A DNA stretch of 64,000 nucleotides from Styela clava (lineage: Eukaryota; Chordata; Ascidiacea; Stolidobranchia; Styelidae), in NCBI RefSeq assembly GCF_964204865.1, contig NC_135261.1, forward strand, positions 15,934,001-15,998,000, given 5' to 3'. A program made the translations under genes and the position numbers. A model generated the notes under the pieces. It worked only from the letters and a program-made list of their open reading frames with translations. It searched no databases and was not told the origin of the DNA. Shown piece after piece: positions 26,901-37,900 of the stretch. The first letter of the stretch is position 1; each line of letters starts with the position of its first letter.

Positions 26901-29900
26901 GTTGTTGTCATTTTTGTTGTTTTTTCCTCAGTTGAATCTTGAAAAAAAAATATTTAAATTATATCAATCAATCAATATGATTGCACACTTTTAAAGACAA
27001 CAAGCAAAATACTCACATTCTGGACATGCTGGAACAGTAGAAGGCCAATCACAAATTTGCCTCTCTTCGCTGAAGGCTAGACCTGCTGGACAGGGCATTT
27101 TGACTGCATTACCTTAAAAATAATTAAACGTGTTTTAATAATATGTAATATTAAATGACATAATATTTTGACACAGACACTCACGCAAAGTAATTTTATT
27201 TAAATTAAATTTTTATTAGTGGGAAGCATTGTTATCATTTGTTTCTAGATACAATCTTGTGAACAAAGTTTAACAATACCATGAACGCATTGGTAGAAAT
27301 AATCATGACATCCATCATCTGGAAGATACAGATCTTCGTGTTGGTGTCCGTGGCAGTTGTCTGAATCTAAAAGAACAAAGTGGTAAAAATTAACAGGCTT
27401 GGATAAAGTACAATAAAATGAAAGGGCTATAATAATCGTTTGTTGAAAATACACAATATAGAACTTTTGTGGTGTGCATGGGTGACGGCGCATCAACTAC
27501 TCACCCTATTTTCATGCAATGTTATGAGGCAATTGTCTTTATTCGCCATTACTATATTTTATTGAATATCAGTGTAAACAACCAAAAGACTAACAAGTCG
27601 GCCCTGATAGAATGGATATTGAAGGTAGTGAATTTTATTCTTTTCTCGCATTTGTAATTATGTTTATATTTATAACTAAAAAATTTCTATTTTAGTTTTG
27701 GTGTGAAAAGTGTTTAAATAACAAAACAAGTTAAAAGATGAATATTGAAGAGAATTGAGTATAAAAAATAATGAAGAAAGTAAGAGCATTTCAAAGGATG
27801 AAGAAAAACGGAATTTTTTTTTTTTTTTTTTTTGTTGATTGTACCTGAAGATGCTGCTGTCGTTGTTGTCAATTTTGTTGTTGTTTCCTCAGTTGAATCT
27901 TGGCAAGGAAAATATCAATTAAAAAGATGAGTGAATACTTTTGTACACAATAAGCTGAATACTCACATTCTGGACATGCTGGAACAGTAGAAGGCCAATC
28001 ACAAATTTGCCTATCTTCGCTGAAGGCAAGTCCTGCTGGACAGGGCATTTTAACGCCAGTACCTTGAGAATAATGAATTTATTTTATAAATGTGTAGTGC
28101 ATATAAACTAAATAATTACAATACGTATTAGAAAACATCACAAAATAAATTATAATCGATTTATTTAAATTTAATACTGATTTTCAGTTACTAAGATTCA
28201 TTTGTTTCCTGTTTCAGTCAAGTAAACAAAGTTTAACAATACCATGAACGCATTGGTAGAAATAGTCATGACATCCACCATCTGGAAGATACAGATCTTC
28301 GTGTTGGTGTCCGTGGCAGTTGTCTGAATCTAAAAAACAAGGTGTTAAGCAACAGTTTCTGTTTAAATGTAATAATACAAAAGAGGTAACATCAGTTTAT
28401 TTAAATGCATAATAATTTTCGGCCTTTTCTTACTGATTTGATTAAATATTTTATGCAATGTTGGGAGCGATAGACGTGTAAAAAGCGATGTCAAAATATT
28501 CATGAACTTGAGTATTGCTTTTTTTTAAAAAAGTGTTGGGCAATTGTAATTTCGGGTTAAAAAGTAGTTTTACTGCACGGAACTTACTTGCTGTTGCTTC
28601 TGTCGTTGTTGTCATTTTTGTTGTTTTTTCCTCAGTTGAATCTTTGAAAAAGAAATAATAATTAAATTATATCAATCAATCAATATGATTGCATACTTTT
28701 AAATACAACAAGCAAAATACTCACATTCTGGACATGCTGGAACGGTTGAAGGCCAATCACAAATTTGCCTCTCTTCGCTGAAGGCAAGTCCTGCTGGACA
28801 AGGCATTTTAACGCCAGTACCTTGAGAATAATGGATTTATTTTAAAATGTGTAATACATTTATAACTAAATAATTACAATACATATTTGAAAACATCACA
28901 AAATAAGTTATAATGGATTCATTTAACTTGAATATTAATTTTTAGGTATTAAAATTCATTTGTTCCATGTTACCGTCAAGTAAACAAAGTTCAACAATAC
29001 CATGAACACATTGGTAGAAATAATCATGACATCCACCATCTGGAAGATATAGATCCTCGTGTTGGTGCCCGTGGCAGTTGTCTGAATCTAAAAGAACAAG
29101 GTGTTAAAAGATAACCAATCTGTGTAAAGTATAATAAAATGAGAGTGCTAATGACCATTTGGTAAAAATACACAATATAAAACTTTTGTTGTGTGCATGT
29201 GTCACTGCGCTCCAGACAATTATAAATTTCATACAATGTTATTAGGCTATTTGTCTTTGTTCGCCATTGCTATATTACATTGAATATCAGTGTAAACACT
29301 CAAAAGTCTAATAAGTCAGCCCTGATAGTATGGATATTGGAGTAAGTAAATTTTATTCTTCTTGAGCTTCTGAAATTATGTTTAAATTTATAACTAAGAA
29401 TTTTCTATTGAAGATTTGGCGTTAAAAGTGTGTAAATAACAAACAAATTGGGAGAGAAAATTGGAAAAATTTGAGAAAAGGAATAATGAAGAATAGAAGA
29501 ACAATTCGAGGAATCAAAAGAAAAAAAAATAGGATTAATCAGATAAGAAAAGTATATCAAAACCTCACATCAAGACAATTGCATGAAACGTATTACTATG
29601 GAACATATAACCATATTTTCCAACCAAATTAGAAGTACAGTAAAACCAATAAATCAATAGTCGCGTCAAAAGCAATGTTAAAATAATCATGATCTCGAGT
29701 ATTGCTGTTTTTTTTTTCAAAGGGTGTTGAGCGATTGTACTCTCGGGCTATACAATGGATTAATTGCACTAAACTTACCTGCTGTTGCCTCTGTTGTTGT
29801 TGTCATTTTTGTTGTTGTTTCCTCAGTTGGATCTAAACAGAAAACATAATAAATAAATCGATTGATTACCAACATTTAAATACTTAAACACCTCAATTGA

Positions 29901-32900
29901 AATACTCACATTCTGGACATGCTGGAACAGTAGCGGGCCAATCACAAATTTGCCTGTCTTCGCTGAAGGCTAGTCCTGCTGGACAGGGCATTTTGACCGC
30001 GGCACCATGAACGCATTGGTAGAAATAATCATGACAACCGCCATCTGGAAGATACAGATCTTCGTGTTGGTGTCCATGGCAGTTGTCTGGATCTTAAAAA
30101 ATAAAAGGTAATATTTAACAGTTTCTGTTCAATATGCAATAACTATACGTATAAACTCGTATATTAAATAACAGAATAATGTTCGTTTCAACAACACGGA
30201 ATTGGATTATTTTATGAGGCGGTGGTCCTGATACGCTGAAGCTATACTTTTGTTCAATATCAGTAGAAAATGTGAATGTGTAACAGACAGATTTCAGAAT
30301 ATGACCATTGATGTGAATTCGTTTTATACGTTTACGCTTTTATAAATTTATTGATATTATTAAACAAAATATGGGCCTCCTGAAGTATGCGCACCAAGAT
30401 GGCGCACAACCTGAATTCAGGTTGTGTACCAGGTTAGGGTTCAGGTTAGGCGACATCTTGGTGCGCATACTTCATGAGTACCCAAAATATTCTATCGTGT
30501 TTCATATCCAAAAAAAAGATTGTGCTTACACACTAAAACATGTTGAGAAATAAAGATTAGAAGGTTTTGCGCAAAAACAAGTACAAGCGACAAATTTGTA
30601 GAAAATAAAAAGAACAGAAAAAAGTAATCGAACAATATATTTGCACATAACATATTATGGATGCTGGCATATTGAACCAAATTCTGTCTCACTTCAATGT
30701 CATTTTTGAGGTTAAAAATATAGCAATATAGTTATGAATATCCTGTGAATCTATTCTAAAATTGAATTAGAAATATTCCCAAACATATTTTGTTGTTCGA
30801 GAAAAATTATTATTTACTCAAATCTAATTTTGCTTTAAACAAATAATCAAATTATGATAATAAAGTGTAGTATTGCTTCGTTTTTTTGTTTTTTGTTCTT
30901 CGACAAATTTTGGCAATTGTACTCTTGGGCTGAAACGTAGGTTAATTGCACTGAACTTACCTGCTACTGCTGCTTCTGTCGTTGTTGTCACTTTTGTTGT
31001 TTTTTCTTCAGTTGGATCTTGACAAAACAAGCAATAGTTAAATATATGATATATTAATACTTTCAGATACATCAAGCAAAATACTTACATTCTGGACATG
31101 CTTGAACGGTAGATGGCCAATCACAAATTTGCCTGTCTTCACTGAAGGCTAGTCCTGCTGGACAAGGCATTTTGACAGCAGTACCTTGAAAATAATTAAA
31201 TTTATTTTTTTCAATTTGTGATATATATTCAATGATATAATACGCTTGGGTAGACATGGAACTTACTCAAAGTAATTTTGTCGGAATTAAATTTTAATTA
31301 GTAAGAACAAGGAAGCAAAGTTTTCATTTGTTTTCAGATACAATCATTTAAACAAAGCTAATCAATACCATGAACGCATTGGTAGAAATAATCATGACAA
31401 CCGCCATCTGGAAGATACAGATCTTCGTGTTGGTGCCCGTGGCAGTTGTCTGGATCTAAAATAACAAGGTGGTAAAAGATAACATATTTCGGTAAGTATA
31501 ATAAAATAATAAACTAATAACAGTTTATAAAAAATATACAATTAAAAACTTTGTTATGTACATGTCTCATCAAAAACGTATACTGACTATGGGGATTTTC
31601 TTTATTTGAAGCTACTTTATTTTATTGAGGAACATTAAATTTATCAATCTGGGATTTGATGCTGTGTTGCTGGTAAAAATATTTCACAACCATGTGCAAA
31701 GTTAGATAGGCGGAATAGGTGGTCACGTGACTTTCAGGTTTTAGAACGCACTGTTTACTCAGCGTTTCACTTATTTCAAATAATTCTATTTCCACAAAAC
31801 GCATTGTCAAGGTTGTATTTAGATTCTCATCTGTCTTAAACTTCAGAGATGTCGTCTTTATTTTGTATCCCTGAGTATACTTCATAGAAAAGGATAAAAA
31901 AAAAACACTAACCCGCTTCCGTTGTTGTTTTGGACGTTGTTTTTTCTTCAGGTGAATCTGAAAATATTGTTTTTTGCGTTAAGCATTTATTTTGATTATC
32001 TCCAAACCAAATGACAAAAATATACTTACATCCAGGACATGCAGGAACATTAGAAGGCCAGTCACATTCTTGCGTGTCTTCATTGAATGCTAGCCCTGCT
32101 GGGCACGGCATTTTAACAGCAGTGCCTGTAATTTTAATTTGATATGTTTCAATGTAGCAGACTTCATAATATAACGTACGATAACTGATAATACGAAAGT
32201 TGATAATAACGATATAAATATATATATATATACTAATGATTCCAGAAGAAATATTGTATGTAAAATATGTTAATTAATACCATGAACACATTGGTAGAAG
32301 TAGTTGTGGCAACCGTTATCAGGAAGATACAAGTCTTCGTGCTCATGTCCATGACAGTCGCCAGAACCTAAATGAGGAAAAAATTACAAATTTTGTACGA
32401 AAAAAGTACAAAGTTGCATCATAATAGTATTATGTCATAGCGGATAATTAAAAAAAAATCGTCTATTGAGAAAGCTGGTTAATGTACTACAATTACATCA
32501 TTTGTGGACCGGTTTCCATCTGCTTTTTAAAAAACTTAGCGTTGTGTTGGCATATTTCTTTGATATATTTGATGACTAGGACCCATGACTTTTTTCAATC
32601 GTAAGGTTACGTTTCTATTTATACAAAAAAATGCTTCTTACCAACAACACATGCTGGCACACTCGCTGGCCAATTACAAGTATTCGTCGTGCTGTCAAAA
32701 ACTAATCCATCGCCACATAATTTTTCCACTGGTTCACCTGACGAAAAAAAATCGAAGCTATAAAAAATGCTAGACTGTTGGTAGAAAATTATCAATGAAG
32801 CAATAATGGAGAAACAAAATAATACCATGTACGCATTGAAAATAAAAAGAGTAGCATCCTTCATCTGGAATAAAGAGGTCTCCATGTGTGCATCCATCTA

Positions 32901-34824
32901 AATAATATTTCATGTCCAGTTTAATGATCAGTTGAGGGGACTAATAAATATGTTTATTTATGGGCAGTATTCCTTTGAACGTGCCGTGATACTTAATACA
33001 TCAAGTATTTTTCAACGTCAAGCGTTTGTCTTTAGCATATCATTGATCCTTTTAGTTCAGAACCCAAACAATTCAAAAGAATACGTGATTTCTCTCGTTA
33101 GTCTTAATTTAGGTAATTACGTTATCATTGTTATTTAAGAGATTTAAAAAACTAGAACATATTCCAAACGAGCGCAAATTATCTCGGCAAAAAGTTTTGC
33201 TAGTTTTAAAAGTCAGAGGGGATTAGATCAAGTTATAATCGTTTATTTATAATTTCTTACCAACGCATGCTGGATGGTCTCGCGGATGAATACACACTCC
33301 AACAGAAGTACTGAATACCGTGCCTGGGGCACATGGTCTTTGTAAAGATTGATCTGAGGAAAATAATATCAATATATTTTACTAGTATAACAGATTTTTA
33401 TGAATGAGCCAAGTATAGTGGTTTCATACGTTGTAAATTTTTTAAAAAAAAGTTACCATGCACGCATTCATAGTAGTACGGGAAACATCCTTCCGTATAC
33501 AGGAATAGAGTTCCTTCGGTATAGGTACCATCAGCACAAGGATCACTTGAAGTATCTAAAATGAAACCATGTTAAATTAGAAATGATTGATAAAATATTT
33601 TTTTCAATTTGAAGCTGTTTTTATCAAAGAAACCCTAAAGGTAAATACTTGATAGCTGTTCAAAAAAGAAGTGGGTCGTAGGCTACTTACCGCCGCATGC
33701 AGCAGTATCTCCAGGATGATTACATACGCCTATAGAGACATCAAATACCGTTCCGCCCGCGCATGGTCGTTGCATCGATTCGCCTAATATTGCAAAAAAA
33801 AAGAGTTTGGGTTAAAATTATTATTAAAATGTGAGAAAAAAGGGAATAATTTGACATTGGTCTTAAAAAATAATAATGTTTTTCAGAAAATTGCTGATGG
33901 TCAATCTGGAACTTAGACTTGGACACCAGCGAAGCCTTAAATATATAGTCTAATAGCAATAAAGTTTTGTATTAAACTCCTAAATGTGACGGTGTTCGAG
34001 TTTGGGCATGACTACGAAATGAAATTTCTGAATACGCTTCTAAGTTTTTATTTGTAGAAAAAATCACACGCTATCGAATTTAATGTAGAATTATGTAAAT
34101 ATCCAAGCTCCTGGGCTTACGTTATGTTTACTTGCGCTAACGCTAAAATCGAGTTCCGGCAGGTAATTTAGAGCTAAAGATATTGTATCTAAAAAGCGAA
34201 GTTATGTAGAAATAGGTGTTAGACAATAACTGTACATTGGTATACTTCTGTCTTCATTATATTTTGTCAATCTGTCATCTTGTATTTTTGCTTTTGTTTC
34301 ACTAATAACTATAATTCAACTTGTTAATTTCGATTTGATCTAATTTCGATCTTACCGTGGACACACTCATAATAGTACGGATGACATCCGTCATCTAAGA
34401 GAAACAATTCCCCATCAGTACGAGTGCCATCTTTGCAAGGATCAATTGCAGCACCTTAAATATATAACATATTGACAAATATTGAAAGGATTTTGTCAAT
34501 CTGGCACTGAACGAGTGAAATCAATCACTAAAACTGAAATTGTACAGTTGATTACGAAAAATGTATGGGATTTTGGGAAGCCTGAAATAGAAAAAACATG
34601 AAAATACAATCGATTCATTTATTTAAAATAAAAGCAGAATATGTAGCAGAAATATTACAAGTTTATATTACAAGATGTTTTTTATTTATTTGACCTCCAA
34701 ATGAATGTTCACAATACAGCATATATATAATATTGTCATAATCTGACGGCAGAACTTTTAACTTTGCGATACACTCACCGTACACCAAGGTAAATCCCAA
34801 AAAGGGCAATAGTAGACGAAGCAT
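13653..34824 (-). CDS. Giant chitin-binding (18 x CBM14) - Thr-linker - VWA secreted protein, 58 exons
   Basis: I joined 58 exons from ATG 34824 to TGA 13653. Every intron is GT-AG and nearly all are phase 1. The coding total is 5,085 bases (1,694 residues), divisible by three with no internal stop. Order: signal peptide; three CBM14 domains without linkers; 14 repeats of CBM14 plus a Thr-rich linker; two more Thr-rich exons; one VWA domain of hemicentin type; a Cys-rich stretch and a last CBM14 with the stop. CBM14 (peritrophin-A) is a six-Cys chitin-binding fold. Each copy is split over an A exon (cysteines 1-3, ending CVHG) and a B exon (cysteines 4-6, containing CDWP and VPAC). The protein is probably extracellular, cross-linking or coating chitin through many weak sites held apart by mucin-like linkers. 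The VWA may bind another matrix protein. The gene model is strong; the role in mucus or barrier is an inference. Confidence 0.88.
15942..17518 (-). CDS. VWA domain exons of the CBM14-VWA gene (hemicentin type)
   Basis: The exons are 17360-17518, 16922-17037, 16405-16522, 16151-16285 and 15942-16070 (about 219 residues). The first opens GKSYVGFVVDVTGSM, a metal-binding DxTxS motif as in hemicentin. The second carries GGWDCPEMAFLGL, matching the GGGDCPEM signature of that VWA subfamily. The third has FFFSDATPKD, the DA-x-x-KD metal loop. The fourth gives the next beta strand, CIFIPILTGCC, then a Cys-rich insert (CHPVCPAVDEEYC) and a basic SRRRRD run. The fifth closes the fold with EETGGNVYITDKPES. 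All metal-ligand positions that I can place are kept, so the domain is probably functional as a Mg-dependent ligand-binding module. Confidence 0.85.
17585..17696. mobile_element. Palindromic MITE copy 2, in an intron
   Basis: Two arms, CCGTAGTATGTGCACC at the left and its complement GTGCACATACTACGGGAG at the right, flank a centre with AACCTAACCTGGTACACATA. It is nearly a full palindrome of about 110 bp. It sits just upstream of the first VWA exon, in the largest intron of the gene. Confidence 0.75.
19037..19243 (-). CDS. Two extra Thr-rich linker exons before the VWA domain
   Basis: Exons 19193-19243 (DKSTTTLNTTTISS) and 19037-19120 (DKTTTTLTTTTQGASDKN and onward to GTDSKG) continue the frame after the linker of unit 14 (20289-20345). 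The three together form a mucin-like neck of about 65 residues between the CBM14 array and the VWA domain. Both extra exons are phase 1-1, like the linkers of the array from which they probably derive. Confidence 0.75.
19942..20058. mobile_element. Palindromic MITE copy 3, in an intron
   Basis: Terminal inverted repeats GGTGCTCCCGTAGTATGTG and CACATACTACGGGAGCGCC bound about 117 bp. The best preserved of the five copies, it lies between the linker of unit 14 and the next linker exon. Confidence 0.8.
21636..21716 (-). CDS. Unit 13 A exon with shifted splice acceptor
   Basis: All other array A exons start at TTTAG|AT(T/C)CAGAC or a close equivalent. In this unit the acceptor AG has changed to AA (the minus strand reads TTTAAATTCAGAC). 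The next AG, six bases on, restores a legal acceptor and the frame. The exon is then 81 bases and loses two residues before the first cysteine (DNCHGH instead of DSDNCHGH). The rest of the domain is intact. Confidence 0.7.
29910..30092 (-). CDS. Unit 3: fused A+B CBM14 exon (intron missing)
   Basis: In every other array unit a phase-1 intron of roughly 150-200 bases separates the two halves of the CBM14. Here the junction reads straight through as CVHGAAVKMPCP with no intron. The length, 183 bases, is exactly 87 plus 96. The reading frame and all six cysteines are kept, so the unit is fully coding. Confidence 0.88.
30373..30483. mobile_element. Palindromic MITE copy 4, second subfamily
   Basis: The arms read CTCCTGAAGTATGCGCACCA and TGGTGCGCATACTTCATGAG. 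They differ from copies 1-3 at the same positions as copy 5. It lies in the long intron between the linker of unit 2 and unit 3, and explains part of that intron's extra length. Confidence 0.75.
32642..34454 (-). CDS. Exons 2-7: three divergent CBM14 domains without linkers
   Basis: The exons are 34356-34454, 33691-33783, 33457-33555, 33261-33353, 32826-32897 and 32642-32737. Each pair builds one six-cysteine CBM14. Domains 1 and 2 read DPCKDG...GCHPYYYECVHG and DPCADG...GCFPYYYECVHG in their A halves, and VCNHPGDTAACG and VCIHPRDHPACV in their B halves. Domain 3 has a shortened A half (72 bases) and a B half with NTCNWPASVPACV, which already resembles the array type. Introns here are unlike those of the array, so these copies predate the tandem expansion. 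Aromatic residues before the third cysteine (YYY, FYF) match chitin-contacting positions in the family. Confidence 0.85.
34779..34824 (-). CDS. Exon 1 of the CBM14-VWA gene: signal peptide
   Basis: The exon encodes MLRLLLPFLGFTLVY and stops one base into the next codon at a GTGAGT donor (phase 1). The uninterrupted hydrophobic core after a single Arg is a clear secretory signal. It sets the phase used by almost every later intron. Confidence 0.85.
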
Positions 34825-34940
34825 CTTCAAAATAATATTTTGTTCGTCTGTAATTCTTTATACTTGACTTTTTTATCATAAGTAAAGGTTGAATCAAAAG
34901 TTTTAGCTCATATGTGGTTCAAAACACCCTTCTCTTGAAG

Positions 34941-34948
34941 TTATATAG
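34941..34948 (-). promoter_or_regulatory. TATA box of the CBM14-VWA gene
   Basis: The minus strand reads CTATATAA about 120 bases before the start codon at 34824. This leaves a leader of about 90 bases. No other TATA lies closer. Confidence 0.5.
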
Positions 34949-34949
34949 A

Positions 34950-37900
34950 CTGCTCTGGGTACACAGTGGAAACCGCAGATCGAGAAGTCTCTGTTTTACC
35001 GCGACTTATCCTGGATATTTTTTTAACCTTCCTTGGTAACCTAAATATTTAACAAAATAGTTTAAAAATCATCCGATAATCGTAAACTATCTGGCGTAGT
35101 CTTTGGTGCAAGGTAAATATCACTTTAGTACTTGGCAGAACACGATTTAAAGACGTGCTTTGGCTATGAGCAACGTTTAACGTAATATTCTGTTGATGAC
35201 CAGGTCAAATGGAATCCAGAGCTGTAAACTACCTATTGTTCTTTGTTGACTAAGGCGTTGCTTATTGCGTTGCTTCTTGTCAACAAATAAGTTCTGTTGC
35301 TGGATTAATAAAATTTTATCATCGGTATATCACAAATCTCCTTCCGCCATAAGTTTGTTTAATATACCAAATGTAGATATTTCCATCCGCAATGATGTAA
35401 ACGGAATCGTAAAATTTGATTGTGTTCATTGGGGATAAGTCTGTAACCCTTAACATGAAAAATATTTTTCGATCGTCGTTAAATTTGTCCTCTTTGTGAC
35501 ACAACGGGCTTCGTTATCTAAATGTATTGCACCGTTTGTACAGAATAATAACAACTGGAATAATTCAACACGAAATTAACGTCTTTTACAACAACTTCAG
35601 GAAAAAACCATAATGAACTTTCGAACAAACATTCTAGAACTTGTAAAGCCTTGTACTAAAAATGCGCCAGATTGAGGTCAACATTACATATTCCCGACTA
35701 ATCATTTCATGATAAAATTTAAAGGTTATTTCTTGTAAAATTTTAATACCGTATAATGCTTACCTTCTTTCTTGGTCAGTGTATAAGTTATAGGTGTATA
35801 AGTGGATTTTTATCTAACGTGAAGTGCATGTTAATAAATGAGAAATGTTTCAGTTTTACAGTTGCTATTAGTGGTGCAATTCATTTTTATGAATACTGTA
35901 TATTAAACAGATCAATGATACATAATTTAAAATCTTTGTCACATGAAAGTCCATGAAATGACGTCTTAAGATCCACTCGGATCTACATATAATGATATCG
36001 CAAAAATATCGGTCTAAAATAGGTCTTGCTTTAGTGCACCTCGTGATATAAGACTGTATATCCAGAAAGCGTAAATAAACGAAAAGCATTCAGGAAACAA
36101 ACATTTGAAGTATAAAATTTGGTTAGACAATGGGTAGAAAAATGACCCTGGATGTGAAACATTTGGTAAACTGTCTCATATACACAAGGTGTAAATGATC
36201 GAAAAGCTTTTTTTAGAACAAAAATTTGAAGCGAAAAATTTGGGTAAACAGTGCGAACAAAAATGCGGTCACTCGAAAAGTATCTTTAAGTATTAGTGGA
36301 CCTTGTCAAAAGCCTTAGTTGGAGTGAAGACACGAGACATTTATCGATTCGAAAGCCGCGAATTGTCCAATATCAGTATTATACTGCTTTTTTATCAACT
36401 GTTACATATGACCACATTAATTTCATTTACGTAAATCTTTTCGGTAACATGCGCTCATAAAACGTAAACCCGATAGTCTGTTTGTATAACGTTAACTTGT
36501 TTTCCAGTCTCTAGGGATCATTTTGAACAATGAATGTGAATTATGCAATAAGTTTCCAAAAACAAGACAAATTATTGACTTTTCCCAGAAACTTAAAAGG
36601 TGGTCGTGAGAGAAATACAGTACCTTACTTTTGTGTGTCAATGACACATAATGCATTTGTCATTTGATTTAATAGCCACATGATGAAATAGTTGAAATGG
36701 GGATTGTTGCCTTCGAGGCTACAAAAACAATTATCAAAAGATTGCACAACCGAAGATTGCATAATTGGGTTTTGTGAAAATTGAATTCGGGGAAAATTTC
36801 TTACAAAGTAATGCCAAAACTATGCAACTAATACGTGTCACCATCACGTTTTATAACTTATATATCATATAAAACGATTCAACATACGCATAGTGGGAGT
36901 TAAATGTGTACACAAAAAATGTAACTACTTTGAAGGAATTCGAATCATAATATTGGTTTTGTGTCCCTTGAAAATTTTCTTTTGCATAATTATATTCAGA
37001 GAATAAACTTAAAATCATACATGTTTGAATCACAGACACAAACTATTGAAATAAATTTAAAAACAACGCATTCCAGTTCTCTAATAGGAAAGTTGTGAAT
37101 TTATATTTAGCAAAAGCGGTTGTACAAATTTAAAAATATTTGCAAGAACTTATGTCATCAGTTTACATAAGTTAGTCATATCTCGTGAAACGTAACAGTA
37201 GGACTGGGGAATACATGACATGCCAAACAATGCCATATACTTTTAACAACATTGTGTATTGGAGAAATACGTGCCTTTTCTCATGATTCATAGAACAATG
37301 TCTATTGATATCCAACAGGTTTGGACTGGTATTGTAGTCGCATCTCACTGATAAGTAATACCACGTATATCTGAATTGTCAGACCATGTCGTGTTCGTTA
37401 ACCTGAAGGTAAACAAAGTAAACAATTGCATGTCTGGGGAGATGATATTGTGATTTTGACGGTCAATATTTCTGCTTCAGTGAGGCCTGTATCGTCTTTG
37501 CAAAGTGATAGGATATTAAATACTAAATATATATACATGTGCATTGCATTCAGTAGATGTGAAAATATACTTCGCATTTTCTCAATTTAAAATTCATAAA
37601 ATAACGATTTTGAATTGCATAAAATTTATTTTCATTTCCTATTTTTATTACTGGACGCGTTGTGCATATGTACCGGACTTGACTCGCTTAGTTTCTATCA
37701 TTGCTAGACACAAGGTGATATGTCGACAGCTGTTGAACTGAAAATACGTTATACGTTATAAATTCTTGACGTGATGAAATTTCACTTTTGCGTGTGATTA
37801 TATGTCGTTGATGAAAACTTTCGGAATGCTTACGAAGCATTGGGCTATGTCGCAACATTTATATATTTTTGGCGTCCATATCTAGCTTATAATTCATGGG

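Larger units (their letters stand above)
20289..32367 (-). repeat. Array of 14 CBM14 + Thr-linker units (three exons per unit)
   Basis: Each unit has an A exon (87 bases, core CHGHQHEDLYLPDGGCHDYF), a B exon (96 bases, core MPCPAGLAFSEERQICDWPS) and a linker exon (45-57 bases, such as EEKTTKMTTTTEAA). Low ends of A/B/linker exons by unit: 1 32281/32030/31913; 2 31369/31089/30961; 3 A and B fused 29910-30092, linker 29779; 4 29001/28725/28588; 5 28243/27967/27845; 6 27280/27017/26884; 7 26538/26261/26124; 8 25776/25499/25363; 9 25018/24741/24619; 10 24058/23789/23652; 11 23303/23026/22889; 12 22544/22267/22145; 13 21636/21371/21250; 14 20709/20439/20289. Genomic spacing is mostly about 760 or 950 bp. 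Introns are nearly as similar as exons, which points to recent tandem duplication. Thr-rich linkers are likely O-glycosylated. Confidence 0.9.

Noticed and set aside
21736..27657. Repeated plus-strand frames with CYEAIVFIRHYYILLNISVN at 21.8, 24.3 and 27.5 kb
   Set aside because: They look conserved, but only because the long intron of the CBM14 array was duplicated. They run antisense to the gene and vary at the DNA level without codon bias.
32216..32233. TA-rich microsatellite in an intron
   Set aside because: Too short and too common in this AT-rich genome to be informative.
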